Assembly: GCF_003610295.1 (NCBI RefSeq)
Contig: NZ_RAPV01000001.1
Span: 558,001-622,000, forward strand
Direction of reading: 5' to 3'
DNA from: Paraburkholderia sp. BL23I1N1
Lineage (GTDB): Bacteria > Pseudomonadota > Gammaproteobacteria > Burkholderiales > Burkholderiaceae
DNA: 64,000 bases
In this document: positions 21,082-31,003 of the stretch, one piece after another
Numbering within the stretch: position 1 is the stretch's first letter
Layout of the letters: each line of letters starts with the position of its first letter
The notes under the pieces: generated by a model
The model's database searches: none
What the model was told of the DNA's origin: nothing
What the model saw: only the letters and a program-made list of their open reading frames with translations
Program-made: the position numbers and the translations under genes

Positions 21082-21139
21082 ACCTTATTTGCGATGCCAG
21101 ATACGACGCGACGTTGCCGCGGCCCAGGTTCAGGCCATT

Positions 21140-21982
21140 TTACGGCCAGCCGGCACGGGCAAACGAGTAGGTGTTGTCGGCCCCGATCACCAGATGATCG
21201 ATGAGTCGAACGTCGATCAATGCAAGGGCTTCGCGCAGCGTATGCGTCAGTCGGCAGTCGCTCGCGCTCGGCCGGACGGCGCCGGAAGGGTGATTATGCG
21301 CGACGATCAGGCTCGCGGCATTGAGACTCAGCGCTCGCCGCACGATCTCGCGCGGATAAACGGCCATGCGCGTCAGCGTGCCGCGTGCACTTTCTTCACA
21401 GCGGATCAACCGGTGGCGGGCGTCGAGAAACAGCGACACGAAGACCTCTTGCGTCCTGCCGCCTATGCGCAGATAGTCCTGCACGGCTTCGGGCGAATTC
21501 ATCAGCGAACGGTCATGCAGTTTATCGACCAGCGAGCGCCGCGCCATTTCCATGATGGCGAGCAATTGCGCCTTCTTTGCCGGGCCGATGCCGCGCAGGC
21601 CGTCGAGGTCCGAATAGGTCGCGTCGAGCATGGCCTGTAGCGAGCCGAACCGGTCGAGCAGGGAGCGCGCGACGTCGAACACATCGTGGCCGGGCAGGCC
21701 CGAGCCAAGCACCAATACGATCATTTCGGTGTCGGACAGCACGCCAGGCCCTTCCTCGATCAGGCGTTCGCGTGGCATATCGTTTTTAAGCCATTTACCT
21801 CGTACAAGCGGGCGGGACGGGGGTGTGCCGACGTTCGCGCTGGTGCCAACGCCATTGCCGGCCCCGGCTGCGGCGCAAGCGCGCGGTGCCACCCGAGCGG
21901 GGGCTGCGGCCCCGGCCGCGGCAGGCGCCGGCAAGGCCGCTTCGAGTGTCGCTTCGTCCATCGTACAGGCGTAGTCAGCCAT
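21140..21982 (-). CDS. radC: RadC-family JAB1/MPN-domain protein
   Basis: About 280 residues. An N-terminal helix-hairpin-helix part ([17 protein letters not shown]) leads into a C-terminal JAB/MPN metalloprotease-like domain with the [15 protein letters not shown] zinc motif. Despite the name its role in DNA repair is not established. The start is uncertain: the ATG at 21982 has GGAGG 12 bases upstream, an ATG at 21994 touches that same site, and the conserved part starts only at [14 protein letters not shown] near 21780. The first 70 residues are Ala/Pro-rich and poorly conserved-looking. Confidence 0.88.
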   Translation of the reverse strand: MADYACTMDEATLEAALPAPAAAGAAAPARVAPRACAAAGAGNGVGTSANVGTPPSRPLVRGKWLKNDMPRERLIEEGPGVLSDTEMIVLVLGSGLPGHDVFDVARSLLDRFGSLQAMLDATYSDLDGLRGIGPAKKAQLLAIMEMARRSLVDKLHDRSLMNSPEAVQDYLRIGGRTQEVFVSLFLDARHRLIRCEESARGTLTRMAVYPREIVRRALSLNAASLIVAHNHPSGAVRPSASDCRLTHTLREALALIDVRLIDHLVIGADNTYSFARAGWP

Positions 21983-22181
21983 ATAGGGTTGCATCCTCCA
22001 GTTCAGGTTTACGGCGGCGCGCGCTGCCTGCCCGGCCGCGACGCGCGCGACGGACGCAAGCCGCCGCCCGTTATGTGGCTTACAATAGACGCTTTGCGCA
22101 CGGCACCCCGACGGTCTGCCACACGCGTCGACTGCGCCCGCGGCGCACGCGTGTAGCGCGCTTCGACTGAGCGAGCATTGC

Positions 22182-22637
22182 ATGAGCATCATCGACATTT
22201 CCGAAGTGAAGCCCGGTTCACATGTGACGCTTCACTACCGGCTTTCCCTTGCCGATGGCGCCGAAGTCATCAATACGTTTACCGACAGACCGGCCACGCT
22301 GCTGCTCGGTGCGGGCCAACTCGCGCCGCCGCTGGAAGACATTCTGCTGGGTTTGAAGGTGGGTCACCATTCGACCTTTCAGCTAACGCCGGATCAGGCG
22401 TTCGGTCCGCGCAATCCGGAGCTGATCCAGCGGGTCTCGCTGGCCACGCTGCGCGAAAACAGCATGATCGGCGAGGATTTTTCGCCGGGTGACCTGGTCG
22501 AATTCAACGCGCCGGGCGGCGGCCGCTATGCCGGTGTCCTGAAAGAAGTGGGCGAAACGTCGGCGTTGTTCGATTTCAACCATCCGCTTGCCGGCCAGGC
22601 GCTGGCGTTTGAAGTGAAAATCATCGGGATTCTGTAA
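22182..22637 (+). CDS. fkpB: FKBP-type peptidyl-prolyl cis-trans isomerase, FkpB/SlpA type
   Basis: A 151-residue FKBP-domain protein with an inserted flap of the SlyD/SlpA kind. The start of the fold is [19 protein letters not shown] and the active-site region is [32 protein letters not shown]. It is a ribosome-associated or cytosolic folding helper, inferred from the family. It ends three bases before ispH, the same pairing found in E. coli. Confidence 0.93.
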   Translation: MSIIDISEVKPGSHVTLHYRLSLADGAEVINTFTDRPATLLLGAGQLAPPLEDILLGLKVGHHSTFQLTPDQAFGPRNPELIQRVSLATLRENSMIGEDFSPGDLVEFNAPGGGRYAGVLKEVGETSALFDFNHPLAGQALAFEVKIIGIL

Positions 22638-22639
22638 AC

Positions 22640-23599
22640 ATGAGCATCACGGATACGACTCTTGCCGAAGCCGAGATCCTGCTGGCGCAGCCGCGCGGGT
22701 TCTGTGCCGGCGTCGATCGGGCCATTGAAATCGTCGAGCGGGCCATCAAGCTGCACGGCTCGCCGATCTACGTGCGCCACGAAATCGTCCATAACGCCTA
22801 CGTCGTCGAAGATTTGCGCAAGAAGGGCGCGATCTTCATCGAACAGCTGGAAGAAGTGCCGGCCGGCAATACGGTCATTTTCAGCGCGCATGGCGTGTCG
22901 AAAGCGGTGCGCTCGGAAGCCGAGTCGCGCGGCCTGCGGGTGTACGACGCCACCTGTCCGCTCGTGACCAAGGTGCATATCGAAGTCGCGAAAATGCGCC
23001 AGGACGGCTTTGACATCGTGATGATCGGCCACAAGGGCCACCCGGAGGTCGAGGGCACGATGGGGCAGGCGGGCGAAGGCATGCATCTGGTGGAAGACAT
23101 CGAAGACGTGCAAGCCTTGCAGTTGGCCGATCCCGAGCGGATCGCGTTCGTTACGCAAACCACGTTGTCGGTCGACGACGCAGCCGAGATCATCGCAGCC
23201 CTGAAGGCGAAGTATCCGGCGATCCGCGAGCCCAAGAAGCAGGACATCTGCTACGCCACGCAAAACCGTCAGGACGCCGTCAAGTTCATGACGCCGCAAT
23301 GCGACGTGGTGATCGTGGTCGGCAGCCCGAATAGTTCGAACTCGAACCGGCTGCGCGAGCTGGCCGAAAAGCTCGGCGTGCCTTCCTATATGGTGGACTC
23401 GCCAGACCAGATCGATCCGGTCTGGGTCGAAGGCAAGCGCCGGATCGGCGTGACGGCAGGCGCCTCGGCGCCGGAAGTGCTGGCGCAAGCGGTGATTGCC
23501 CGTTTGCGTGAGCTCGGCGTGCGCAATGTGCGCGCGCTCGAAGGCATCGAGGAAAACATCGCGTTTCCGTTGCCGCGTGGGCTCGGTCTGCCTGCCTGA
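22640..23599 (+). CDS. ispH: 4-hydroxy-3-methylbut-2-enyl diphosphate reductase
   Basis: A 319-residue [4Fe-4S] enzyme performing the last step of the MEP isoprenoid pathway, producing isopentenyl and dimethylallyl diphosphate. The three cluster cysteines are in [24 protein letters not shown] and [10 protein letters not shown], and the conserved TQTTLSVDD and [11 protein letters not shown] segments are present. Two bases separate it from fkpB. Confidence 0.98.
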   Translation: MSITDTTLAEAEILLAQPRGFCAGVDRAIEIVERAIKLHGSPIYVRHEIVHNAYVVEDLRKKGAIFIEQLEEVPAGNTVIFSAHGVSKAVRSEAESRGLRVYDATCPLVTKVHIEVAKMRQDGFDIVMIGHKGHPEVEGTMGQAGEGMHLVEDIEDVQALQLADPERIAFVTQTTLSVDDAAEIIAALKAKYPAIREPKKQDICYATQNRQDAVKFMTPQCDVVIVVGSPNSSNSNRLRELAEKLGVPSYMVDSPDQIDPVWVEGKRRIGVTAGASAPEVLAQAVIARLRELGVRNVRALEGIEENIAFPLPRGLGLPA

Positions 23600-23622
23600 C
23601 AATTAGCCGACGTTTCTGAAAG

Positions 23623-23651
23623 AAAAGCGCACCCAAGGGCGCGCTTTTTTT
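23623..23651 (+). terminator. Intrinsic terminator after ispH
   Basis: AAAAGCGC (23623-23630) pairs with GCGCTTTT (23641-23648) across a 10-base loop, followed by more T residues. Confidence 0.88.
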
Positions 23652-23821
23652 ACGTCCGCCCATTCGCAAGTCTGTCAAAAATAAAGGGCCATAACACTAC
23701 ACCGCGCCGTTTCAAGTGTGCTCCCACACAAATTCTTTTGAATTGTGATTTGGCGTTTAATCGAACTTCCTGTGATGTGACCCCGTTTAAAACGCGCTCA
23801 GTGTGTTACGACTATTTTTGG

Positions 23822-23838
23822 CGCACTAAAATAGTGCG
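23822..23838. promoter_or_regulatory. NtrC-like palindrome upstream of livK
   Basis: CGCACTA-AAA-TAGTGCG is a perfect 7-bp inverted repeat with a 3-base spacer. It matches the shape of enterobacterial NtrC sites (GCACYA-N3-TRGTGC). It lies about 110 bases upstream of the candidate -24/-12 element. Binding is inferred, not shown. Confidence 0.45.
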
Positions 23839-23940
23839 TGCATCTTGATATCAATGAAAACGTAATACTTAACGCGAACCACGGTGCAATCGGGGATCGG
23901 GCCAACTCGCCGCAACACTTGATGCCATTGGGCGCAACGG

Positions 23941-23956
23941 TGGTGCAACTGATGCA
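23941..23956 (+). promoter_or_regulatory. Candidate sigma-54 (-24/-12) promoter for livK
   Basis: TGGTGCAACTGATGCA keeps the invariant GG-N10-GC of sigma-54 promoters and matches TGG and TGCA of the consensus. The predicted start near 23968 would give a leader of about 175 bases to the livK ATG at 24142. Confidence 0.35.
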
Positions 23957-24141
23957 CGGAAAACAGTCGCAACCCGGTTGCGCCTTTTGATGGATTTCTT
24001 TCTCAAAATAAGGTTGCAATGCAGGAAAACCCCACCGTTTCAACAATATTGCGCGTCGCATAATTGGAGTTACAATGCGCGCGTTCTCAAGGCCTCCGGG
24101 TCCTGAACAATGGATTTTGCAAGGCGCGGGAGACCTACTTA

Positions 24142-25341
24142 ATGCGAGTCAAGTTTGCTTACGCCGTGTCCGTCGTGACCGCGGTTGCGATGTTGACCGC
24201 GTGCGGTAAAAAACAGGATAGCGAGGCGGGAGCAAGTGCATCGGCTGCCACGGCGGCAGCGGCACCGGCGAGCGAGGCGATTGTCGTGAAAATCGGTCAT
24301 GCGGCCCCATTGACGGGCGGCATTGCACATCTCGGTAAAGACAATGAAAACGGCGCGCGTCTGGCGGTCGAGGAAATCAATACACAGGGCTTGACCATCG
24401 ACGGCCACAAGATCCAGCTGGAACTCGACGCCGAGGACGATGCCGCGGATCCGAAAACGGGCACAGCGGTCGCCGAAAAATTCGTCGACGATCATGTCGT
24501 TGCCGTGGTCGGGCACCTGAATTCAGGCGTCTCGATTCCGGCCTCGAAGATCTATAGCGATGCCGGGATCGTGCAGATCTCGCCGTCCTCGACGAACCCG
24601 GGGTATACGCAGCAAGGTTTCAAGACAACTTATCGGGTGGTCGCGACCGATGCCGAGCAGGGGCCGGCGCTTGCCAACTACGCGACGAAAGTACTCGGCG
24701 CGAAACGCATCGCGATCGTTGACGACTCGACGGTCTACGGCAAGGGCCTGGCCGACGAGTTCGCGAAGACGGTACAGGCGAGCGGGGCGAAGATCGTCGC
24801 GCGCGAAGCCACTAATGACAGGGCTACGGAGTTTCAGGCCGTCCTTAGAAAGATCAAGCGTGTTCAGCCGGACGTGATCATGTTCGGCGGCATGGACGCA
24901 ACGGGCGGGCCGTTCACCAAACAGGCGGCGGCGCTCGGTATCAGGGCAAAAATCCTTGGCGGCGACGGCGTGTGTACCGACAAGGTGGGTGAGCTGGCGG
25001 GAACCGCCGTGCAAAACCTGGTCTGTTCGGAGGCGGGACTCGCGCTTTCGAAAATGGACAAGGGAGCGGACTTCGAGAAGAAGTACGTGGACCGCTTCCA
25101 CACGCCGGTGCAGATTTACGCGCCGTTCACGTATGACGCTGTATACGTGATTGTCGATGCAATGAAGCGCGCTAATTCGATCGAGGCGCCCAAGGTGCTG
25201 GCTGCGATGCCGTCCACCGATTACAACGGGGTAATCGGTCACATCGCGTTCGACGACAAGGGTGATTTGAAAGAGGGCGCCATTACGCTTTACGACTTCA
25301 AGGACGGCAAGAAAGCGGTTCTCGACGTCGTAAAGATGTGA
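24142..25341 (+). CDS. livK: Branched-chain amino-acid ABC transporter, substrate-binding lipoprotein
   Basis: A 399-residue periplasmic binding protein of the Leu/Ile/Val family. A lipoprotein signal ends at the lipobox LTAC (Cys near residue 23), followed by an Ala/Ser linker. The mature domain begins at EAIVVKIGHAAPLTGGIAHLGKDNENGARLAVEEIN, typical of Peripla_BP_6. The ATG at 24142 is preceded by GGGAG. It supplies livHMGF downstream and is separated from them by a terminator, as expected for a binding protein made in excess. Confidence 0.95.
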   Translation: MRVKFAYAVSVVTAVAMLTACGKKQDSEAGASASAATAAAAPASEAIVVKIGHAAPLTGGIAHLGKDNENGARLAVEEINTQGLTIDGHKIQLELDAEDDAADPKTGTAVAEKFVDDHVVAVVGHLNSGVSIPASKIYSDAGIVQISPSSTNPGYTQQGFKTTYRVVATDAEQGPALANYATKVLGAKRIAIVDDSTVYGKGLADEFAKTVQASGAKIVAREATNDRATEFQAVLRKIKRVQPDVIMFGGMDATGGPFTKQAAALGIRAKILGGDGVCTDKVGELAGTAVQNLVCSEAGLALSKMDKGADFEKKYVDRFHTPVQIYAPFTYDAVYVIVDAMKRANSIEAPKVLAAMPSTDYNGVIGHIAFDDKGDLKEGAITLYDFKDGKKAVLDVVKM

Positions 25342-25360
25342 TGACGGGATGTTACGCCTG

Positions 25361-25393
25361 ACGGCACCGAAACCACCCAACGGTGCCGTTTTT
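25361..25393 (+). terminator. Terminator between livK and livH
   Basis: ACGGCACCG (25361-25369) pairs with CGGTGCCGT (25381-25389) and is followed by TTTTT. It probably lets only part of the transcription pass into livHMGF. Confidence 0.88.
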
Positions 25394-25571
25394 GCATCCG
25401 CCATCGGTTCGTCCCCGACTGCATCACAGTCGTGAGACGAACCGGGTAGCGGATAACCCTTACCGGTCTTTTACATCAGTACCCGCAGTGCCGTTGAGAT
25501 TGGCGTACCGCATCACCGCCCACCGGCTGATGAAGAACGCGAATCCAGTCGCACGGGCTAAGGAGCATTAA

Positions 25572-26522
25572 ATGGATATCTTCATCCAGCAGGTCCTCAA
25601 CGGGCTGGTGCTTGGCAGCGTTTACGCCATCATCGCACTGGGCTATACGATGGTTTACGGCATCTTGGGCATCATCAACTTCGCGCACGGCGATGTGTTG
25701 ATGGTGGGCGCGATGGTCGCGCTCTCAGCCATAGGCGTGCTTCAGAACCACTTCCCCGGCCTCGGCAATGTGCCGACGCTCATCATCGCGTTGATCATCG
25801 CGGCAGTGGTTTGCTCGCTGGTCGGCTACACGATCGAGCGCGTGGCCTACCGGCCGTTGCGTAAGGCGCCGCGTCTCGCCCCGCTGATCACCGCGATCGG
25901 CGTGTCGATCCTGCTGCAAACCCTCGCGATGATGATCTGGTCGCGCAACCCGCTGCCGTTCCCGCAGCTCTTGCCCACCGACCCGATCAACGTGATCAAG
26001 GCCACCGACACGACGCCTGGCGCCGTGATCTCGATGACCGAAATCGTGATCATCGTGGTGGCGTTCCTCGTGATGGGCGGTCTGCTGCTGCTGGTTCACA
26101 AGACCAAGCTCGGCCGCGCGATGCGAGCGATCGCTGAGAACCCGGGCGTTGCCAGCCTGATGGGCGTGAATCCGAACTTCGTGATTTCGGCGACCTTCAT
26201 GATCGGCTCGGCGCTGGCCGCGCTCGCCGGTGTGATGATCGCGTCCGAATACGGTAACGCACACTTCTATATGGGCTTCATCCCAGGTCTGAAGGCCTTT
26301 ACCGCGGCGGTGCTGGGCGGGATCGGCAATCTCGGCGGGGCGATGGTGGGCGGCGTGCTGCTCGGCCTGATCGAACAGTTGGGGGCCGGCTATATCGGCA
26401 ACCTCACGGGCGGTGTATTCGGCAGTAACTACCAGGACGTGTTCGCATTCATCGTGCTGATCATCGTGCTGGTGTTCCGTCCGTCGGGCCTGCTGGGCGA
26501 ACGTGTTGCGGATCGAGCATAA
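25572..26522 (+). CDS. livH: Branched-chain amino-acid ABC transporter permease LivH
   Basis: A 316-residue inner-membrane permease with about eight hydrophobic segments. The N-terminal MDIFIQQVLNGLVLGSVYAIIALGYTMVYGILGIINFAHGD and the GRAMRAIAENPGVASLMGVN segment, which contacts the ATPase, are typical of LivH. TAAGGAG lies before the ATG. It forms the membrane pore together with LivM. Confidence 0.96.
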   Translation: MDIFIQQVLNGLVLGSVYAIIALGYTMVYGILGIINFAHGDVLMVGAMVALSAIGVLQNHFPGLGNVPTLIIALIIAAVVCSLVGYTIERVAYRPLRKAPRLAPLITAIGVSILLQTLAMMIWSRNPLPFPQLLPTDPINVIKATDTTPGAVISMTEIVIIVVAFLVMGGLLLLVHKTKLGRAMRAIAENPGVASLMGVNPNFVISATFMIGSALAALAGVMIASEYGNAHFYMGFIPGLKAFTAAVLGGIGNLGGAMVGGVLLGLIEQLGAGYIGNLTGGVFGSNYQDVFAFIVLIIVLVFRPSGLLGERVADRA

Positions 26523-26535
26523 GGAGTAGACAGAC

Positions 26536-27705
26536 ATGACCTCAATTCAACCGATCGAGCCGTCCACGACGCTCATCCCTGAAAAGAACCTGACGAAGAC
26601 GCTGACCGTCGGCATCATCACCGCGATCTTCGTGATCGCGGCACCGATGATCATCGGCGCGGCAGGCGGCAACTACTGGGTCCGCGTGCTCGACTTCGCG
26701 ATGCTTTACGTGATGCTGGCGTTGGGTCTCAACGTGGTGGTCGGCTTCGCCGGTCTGCTGGACTTGGGCTACATCGCGTTCTACGCCATCGGCGCGTACG
26801 TTGCAGCACTGCTGAGTTCGCCGCACCTGACTTCGCAGTTCGAGTGGATCGCGCACCTGTTTCCGAACGGCCTGCATACGCCGATCTGGATCATCGTGCC
26901 GATCGCCATGGGGCTCGCTGCGACGTTCGGGATTCTGCTCGGCGCGCCGACCCTGCGTCTGCGTGGCGACTATCTCGCGATCGTGACCCTGGGCTTCGGG
27001 GAAATCGTGCGGATCTTCATGAACAACCTCGACCGTCCGGTGAACATCACCAACGGCCCGAAGGGGATCACGGGGATCGACCCGGTGCAGGTGGGCGGCT
27101 TCAGTCTGGCGCAGACACACACGTTCCTCGGGTTCTCGTTCCCGTCGGTGTACATGTATTACTACCTGTTCGTGCTGTGCTCGCTGCTGGTGATCTGGAC
27201 GTGTACGCGCTTGCAGCACTCCCGTATCGGCCGTGCATGGGCCGCGATCCGCGAGGACGAAATCGCCGCCAAGGCCATGGGCATCAACACGCGTAACGTG
27301 AAGTTGCTGGCCTTCGCAATGGGCGCGTCGTTCGGCGGTCTGTCGGGCGCGATGTTCGCCGGCTTCCAGGGCTTCGTGTCGCCGGAATCGTTCACCTTCT
27401 GGGAATCGGTCGTGGTGCTGGCCTGCGTGGTGCTGGGCGGCATGGGCCACATCCCCGGCGTGATTCTCGGGGCGGTGCTGCTCTCCGTGTTCCCCGAATT
27501 CCTGCGCTCGACGATGGGTCCGCTGCAGAACGCGATCTTCGGCCATGAAATCGTCGATACGGAAGTGATCCGTCAGCTGCTGTACGGCCTCGCGATGGTC
27601 GTGATCATGCTGTACCGCTCGGAAGGCTTGTGGCCGTCGCCGAAGCACGAAGACAAGATTGCGAAACTGGCGAAGCGCGCCGGCAAGAAGCCGGTGCGCG
27701 CCTGA
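26536..27705 (+). CDS. livM: Branched-chain amino-acid ABC transporter permease LivM
   Basis: A 389-residue permease partner of LivH. Multiple hydrophobic spans are seen, with the conserved YVMLALGLNVVVGFAGLLDLGYIAFYAIGAY segment and the cytoplasmic ATPase-contact loop GRAWAAIREDEIAAKAMGIN. AAGGAG lies before the ATG. The gene sits 13 bases after livH. Confidence 0.96.
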   Translation: MTSIQPIEPSTTLIPEKNLTKTLTVGIITAIFVIAAPMIIGAAGGNYWVRVLDFAMLYVMLALGLNVVVGFAGLLDLGYIAFYAIGAYVAALLSSPHLTSQFEWIAHLFPNGLHTPIWIIVPIAMGLAATFGILLGAPTLRLRGDYLAIVTLGFGEIVRIFMNNLDRPVNITNGPKGITGIDPVQVGGFSLAQTHTFLGFSFPSVYMYYYLFVLCSLLVIWTCTRLQHSRIGRAWAAIREDEIAAKAMGINTRNVKLLAFAMGASFGGLSGAMFAGFQGFVSPESFTFWESVVVLACVVLGGMGHIPGVILGAVLLSVFPEFLRSTMGPLQNAIFGHEIVDTEVIRQLLYGLAMVVIMLYRSEGLWPSPKHEDKIAKLAKRAGKKPVRA

Positions 27706-27725
27706 GGCCCGCGTGGAGAAATCAT

Positions 27726-28526
27726 ATGAGCGATAACGTAAACAACAGCGTGGGCAGCGATCAGATCCGCCTGTCGGTGAAAGGCGTCAACAAGCGCTTC
27801 GGCGGCCTGCAGGCACTGTCCGACGTCGGTCTGCAGATCAAGTCGGGCCAGATTTACGGCCTGATCGGTCCGAACGGCGCCGGCAAGACGACCTTCTTCA
27901 ATGTGATCACGGGTCTGTACACACCCGATTCGGGCGAGTTCAAGCTCGACAACGTGGAATACACGCCGACCGCTGTCTACCAGGTGGCGAAGGCGGGTAT
28001 TGCGCGTACGTTCCAGAACATCCGTTTGTTCGGCGGCATGACCGCGCTGGAAAACGTGATGGTCGGCCGTCACGTGCGCACGAAGCACGGCCTGATCGGC
28101 GCGGTGTTTCAGACGCCGGCTGAGCGCCGCGAAGAGCGCGAGATCAAGGAACGCGCAATCGAGTTGCTGGAATACGTCGGCATCGCGCAGTACGCGGACT
28201 ACACGTCGCGCAATCTGTCGTACGGGCACCAGCGTCGCCTGGAAATCGCCCGCGCGCTGGCAACGGATCCGAAGCTGCTCGCACTCGATGAACCGGCGGC
28301 CGGCATGAACGCAACGGAAAAGGTCGAACTGACCAAGCTGCTCGACAAAATCCGCAGCGACGGCAAGACGATTCTGCTGATCGAGCACGACGTGAAACTG
28401 GTGATGGGTCTGTGCAACCAGATGACGGTGCTCGACTACGGCAAGGTGATTGCGCAAGGTCTGCCGTCGGACGTGCAGAAGGATCCGAAGGTGATCGAAG
28501 CTTATCTGGGTGCGGGGGTCCACTAA
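27726..28526 (+). CDS. livG: Branched-chain amino-acid ABC transporter ATP-binding protein LivG
   Basis: A 266-residue ABC ATPase. Walker A GPNGAGKTTFFN is near residue 49, the signature is LSYGHQRRLEIARAL and Walker B is LLALDEPAAGMN. The start is the ATG at 27726, 20 bases after livM; an in-frame extension into livM is not used. The stop shares its last A with the livF start (TAATG). Confidence 0.96.
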   Translation: MSDNVNNSVGSDQIRLSVKGVNKRFGGLQALSDVGLQIKSGQIYGLIGPNGAGKTTFFNVITGLYTPDSGEFKLDNVEYTPTAVYQVAKAGIARTFQNIRLFGGMTALENVMVGRHVRTKHGLIGAVFQTPAERREEREIKERAIELLEYVGIAQYADYTSRNLSYGHQRRLEIARALATDPKLLALDEPAAGMNATEKVELTKLLDKIRSDGKTILLIEHDVKLVMGLCNQMTVLDYGKVIAQGLPSDVQKDPKVIEAYLGAGVH

Positions 28527-29242
28527 TGGCTACGGCAATGTTGAAAATCAAGGGCCTGCAGGTCAATTACGGCGGCATCCAGGCAGTCAAGGGTATCGAC
28601 CTCGAAGTTGCGCAGGGCGAACTGGTCACGTTGATCGGCGCGAACGGCGCGGGCAAGACCACGACGATGAAGGCGATCACGGGTCTGAAGCCGTACTCGG
28701 CAGGCGACATCGAGTACATGGGTCAGTCGATCAAGGGCATCCCGGCGCACGAACTGCTCAAGCGGGGTCTCGCGATGGTGCCGGAAGGCCGCGGCATCTT
28801 CTCGCGCATGTCGATCGTCGAAAATATGCAGATGGGTGCTTATCTGCGTAGCGACACGGACGCCATCAAGGCGGACGTCGATCGCATGTTCGGCTTCTTC
28901 CCGCGCCTGAAGGAACGCGCTACGCAATACGCGGGCACGCTCTCGGGCGGCGAACAACAGATGCTGGCGATGGCACGCGCGATCATCAGCAAGCCTAAGC
29001 TGTTGTTGCTCGATGAACCGTCGATGGGCCTGTCGCCGATCATGGTGGAGAAGATCTTCGAAGTGGTGCGCGCGATCTCGGCCGAAGGCATGACCGTGCT
29101 GCTAGTGGAGCAGAACGCGCGTCTCGCCTTGCAGGCGGCGAACCGCGGCTACGTGATGGACTCGGGTCTGGTGACGATGTCCGGCGACGCGAAGCAGATG
29201 CTGGATGATCCGAAGGTTCGGGCGGCGTATTTGGGTGAATAA
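28526..29242 (+). CDS. livF: Branched-chain amino-acid ABC transporter ATP-binding protein LivF
   Basis: A 238-residue ABC ATPase, the second motor subunit. Walker A GANGAGKTTTMKA is near residue 36, the signature is LSGGEQQMLAMARA and Walker B is LLLLDEPSMGLSP. It overlaps livG by one base, and the operon closes with the terminator at 29267-29307. Confidence 0.96.
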   Translation: MATAMLKIKGLQVNYGGIQAVKGIDLEVAQGELVTLIGANGAGKTTTMKAITGLKPYSAGDIEYMGQSIKGIPAHELLKRGLAMVPEGRGIFSRMSIVENMQMGAYLRSDTDAIKADVDRMFGFFPRLKERATQYAGTLSGGEQQMLAMARAIISKPKLLLLDEPSMGLSPIMVEKIFEVVRAISAEGMTVLLVEQNARLALQAANRGYVMDSGLVTMSGDAKQMLDDPKVRAAYLGE

Positions 29243-29266
29243 CCCGGACTAAATTTGCTTGAGCCG

Positions 29267-29307
29267 TAAAAAAGGCCGCATGCGCTTCAATCGCGCATGC
29301 GGCCTTT
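29267..29307. terminator. Bidirectional terminator between livF and the GNAT gene
   Basis: A perfect 15-bp stem (29271-29285 with 29293-29307) contains GGCCGCATGCGC, with an A-run on the left and TTTCT on the right. It can stop both livF (plus) and the convergent acetyltransferase gene (minus). Confidence 0.92.
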
Positions 29308-29332
29308 CTCTATTGAAGCGCTTTCCTGACGC

Positions 29333-29800
29333 CTAAGCAGCCGGCGTCTCTGCCAGTTCGCCAAGGCGTTTGCCAAGACTGATTACAGCATCCGCGCGAT
29401 AACCGAGCGCCTCATAGAACGCGCGCACGTCGGCCTTCGCGGACAACACCTGCAAATTCAGCTTCGGACATCCACGCTCGGTCAACGCGTTTTCGACATG
29501 CGCGACCAGACGCGTGCCGATACCGTGACGACGTAGCGTCTCATCCACTGCCAGCGAATACAGCCAGCCTCGGTGCCCGTCATAGCCGCCCATCACCGTG
29601 CCGACGATACGCTCGCCGAACACCGCGACAAAGAACAGCTCCGGTTGCGTCGCCAGCTTGTTGGCGATCGACAGATGCGGATTGCGCTGCGGCCGCGTCA
29701 CGTCCCGGTACTCGGGGAACGCTTGCTGCCACAGCGCGACCACGGCATCGGTGTCGCTCACGTCGAAGCGGCGGATCGATAGCGTTGCGGTCGTCGTCAT
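29333..29800 (-). CDS. GNAT-family acetyltransferase
   Basis: A 155-residue protein with the GNAT fold. Motif A, which binds acetyl-CoA, is seen as LRRHGIGTRLVAHVE after the beta-4 strand GWLYSLAVDE. The C-terminal FYEALGYRADAVISLGKRL is also typical. It resembles the YpeA-type group of small acetyltransferases; the substrate is not known. AGGAAA precedes the start. It lies 18 bases from the aminotransferase gene on the same strand. Confidence 0.88.
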   Translation of the reverse strand: MTTTATLSIRRFDVSDTDAVVALWQQAFPEYRDVTRPQRNPHLSIANKLATQPELFFVAVFGERIVGTVMGGYDGHRGWLYSLAVDETLRRHGIGTRLVAHVENALTERGCPKLNLQVLSAKADVRAFYEALGYRADAVISLGKRLGELAETPAA

Positions 29801-29818
29801 ACGCGCTTTCCTGCGTGA

Positions 29819-31003
29819 TTACAGCGTGTCGAGAATTGAACGCAGCATCGCCATCATCTGGTCGATTTCTTCATTCGTGACGTTCAGCGCCGGCATGAAA
29901 CGCAGCAGGTTCGGACGCGCCGCGTTCAGCAGCAGGCCGTCGGGCTGCATCACGCGAGCCTTCTCGACGATCTGATTGCCGATGTCCTTTCCGAGCAACA
30001 GCGCGCGCAGCAGACCTTCACCGCGTTCGCCTTCGAAACCGCGTTCTTCCGACAGTTCGAGCAGCTTCGCGCGCAGATATTCGCCGCGCGCACGCACGCC
30101 TTCGAGGAAACCCGGCGCGGTCAGCTGCGAGATCACCGAGTAGCCGACCGCGGTCATCAGCGGATTGCCGTTGTACGTGCCGCCCTGGTCGCCCGCCTCG
30201 AACACGGCGATGTCGGCTTTCGCGAGCAACGCCGCGAGCGGCACACCGCCGCCGATGCCTTTGCCGAGCGTCATGATGTCCGGCTCGATGCCCGACAGTT
30301 CGTAGGCGAACAGGGTGCCGGCGCGGCCACAACCGCTTTGCACTTCGTCGACGATCAGGAGCAGGTTGTGTTGTTTGGTCAGCGCGCGCAGTTGCTGCAT
30401 GAATTCGCGCGTGGCGGGAATCACGCCGCCTTCGCCCTGAATCGGCTCGAGCATCACCGCGACCGTTTTTGCGTTGATCAGCTTTTCAACCGACGCGATG
30501 TCGTTCAGGTCCGCCTTCGGGAAGCCCGGCACTTGCGGCGCGTAGATCGTGTCCCACCCCGGTTTGCCGCTTGCGGACATGGTCGCGAGCGTGCGGCCGT
30601 GGAAGCTGTGGTCGAACGTGATGATTTCGAACGCGCCATCCTTGAACTTCTTGCCCCACTTGCGCGCGAGCTTGATTGCGCCTTCGTTCGCTTCGGCGCC
30701 GCTGTTCGCGAAGAACACCTTGTCGAAACAGCTGTGCTGCGTGAGCAGGCCCGCGAGTTTCGCCATCGGACCATTGTAGAAAGCCGGCGACGGATTGAGC
30801 AGCAATTGCGACTGCTTGTTCAGCGCTTCGATCATGCCGTCGTTGCAATGACCGAGGCTGTTGACCGCCCAGCCCTGGATGAAGTCCAGATATCGCTTGC
30901 CGTTATTGTCGTAGAGCCACGAGCCCTTGCCGTGCGTGAAAACGATTTCGGGCCGGTTCGTGATGTACATCAGCGACTCGATCGGGTACTCATTGAAATT
31001 CAT
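29819..31003 (-). CDS. Class III aminotransferase, acetylornithine/succinylornithine type
   Basis: A 394-residue PLP-dependent aminotransferase. The sequence shows [20 protein letters not shown], the HSFHGRT block, [15 protein letters not shown] and the PLP lysine in [17 protein letters not shown]. It is most like ArgD-type enzymes of arginine synthesis, although the annotation could also be a broader aspartate or ornithine aminotransferase; no arg genes flank it. The start [14 protein letters not shown] at 31003 has GGAG about 9 bases upstream; the longer in-frame extension begins inside the intergenic hairpins. Confidence 0.92.
   Translation of the reverse strand: MNFNEYPIESLMYITNRPEIVFTHGKGSWLYDNNGKRYLDFIQGWAVNSLGHCNDGMIEALNKQSQLLLNPSPAFYNGPMAKLAGLLTQHSCFDKVFFANSGAEANEGAIKLARKWGKKFKDGAFEIITFDHSFHGRTLATMSASGKPGWDTIYAPQVPGFPKADLNDIASVEKLINAKTVAVMLEPIQGEGGVIPATREFMQQLRALTKQHNLLLIVDEVQSGCGRAGTLFAYELSGIEPDIMTLGKGIGGGVPLAALLAKADIAVFEAGDQGGTYNGNPLMTAVGYSVISQLTAPGFLEGVRARGEYLRAKLLELSEERGFEGERGEGLLRALLLGKDIGNQIVEKARVMQPDGLLLNAARPNLLRFMPALNVTNEEIDQMMAMLRSILDTL

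Larger units (their letters stand above)
23652..24141. other. Intergenic control region upstream of livK
   Basis: About 490 bases, visibly more AT-rich than the flanking genes, with no coding frame I believe. It contains an NtrC-like palindrome, a GG-N10-GC sigma-54-type element and many GCAAC/GTTGC words (for example GCAACC-C-GGTTGC near 23971). A sigma-70-like TTGCGC-N16-TACAAT lies at 24049-24076, close to the livK start. Confidence 0.6.

Noticed and set aside
23798..24061. An 87-codon minus-strand frame upstream of livK
   Set aside because: Lies in the AT-rich control region, no ribosome site, unusual composition; more likely non-coding.
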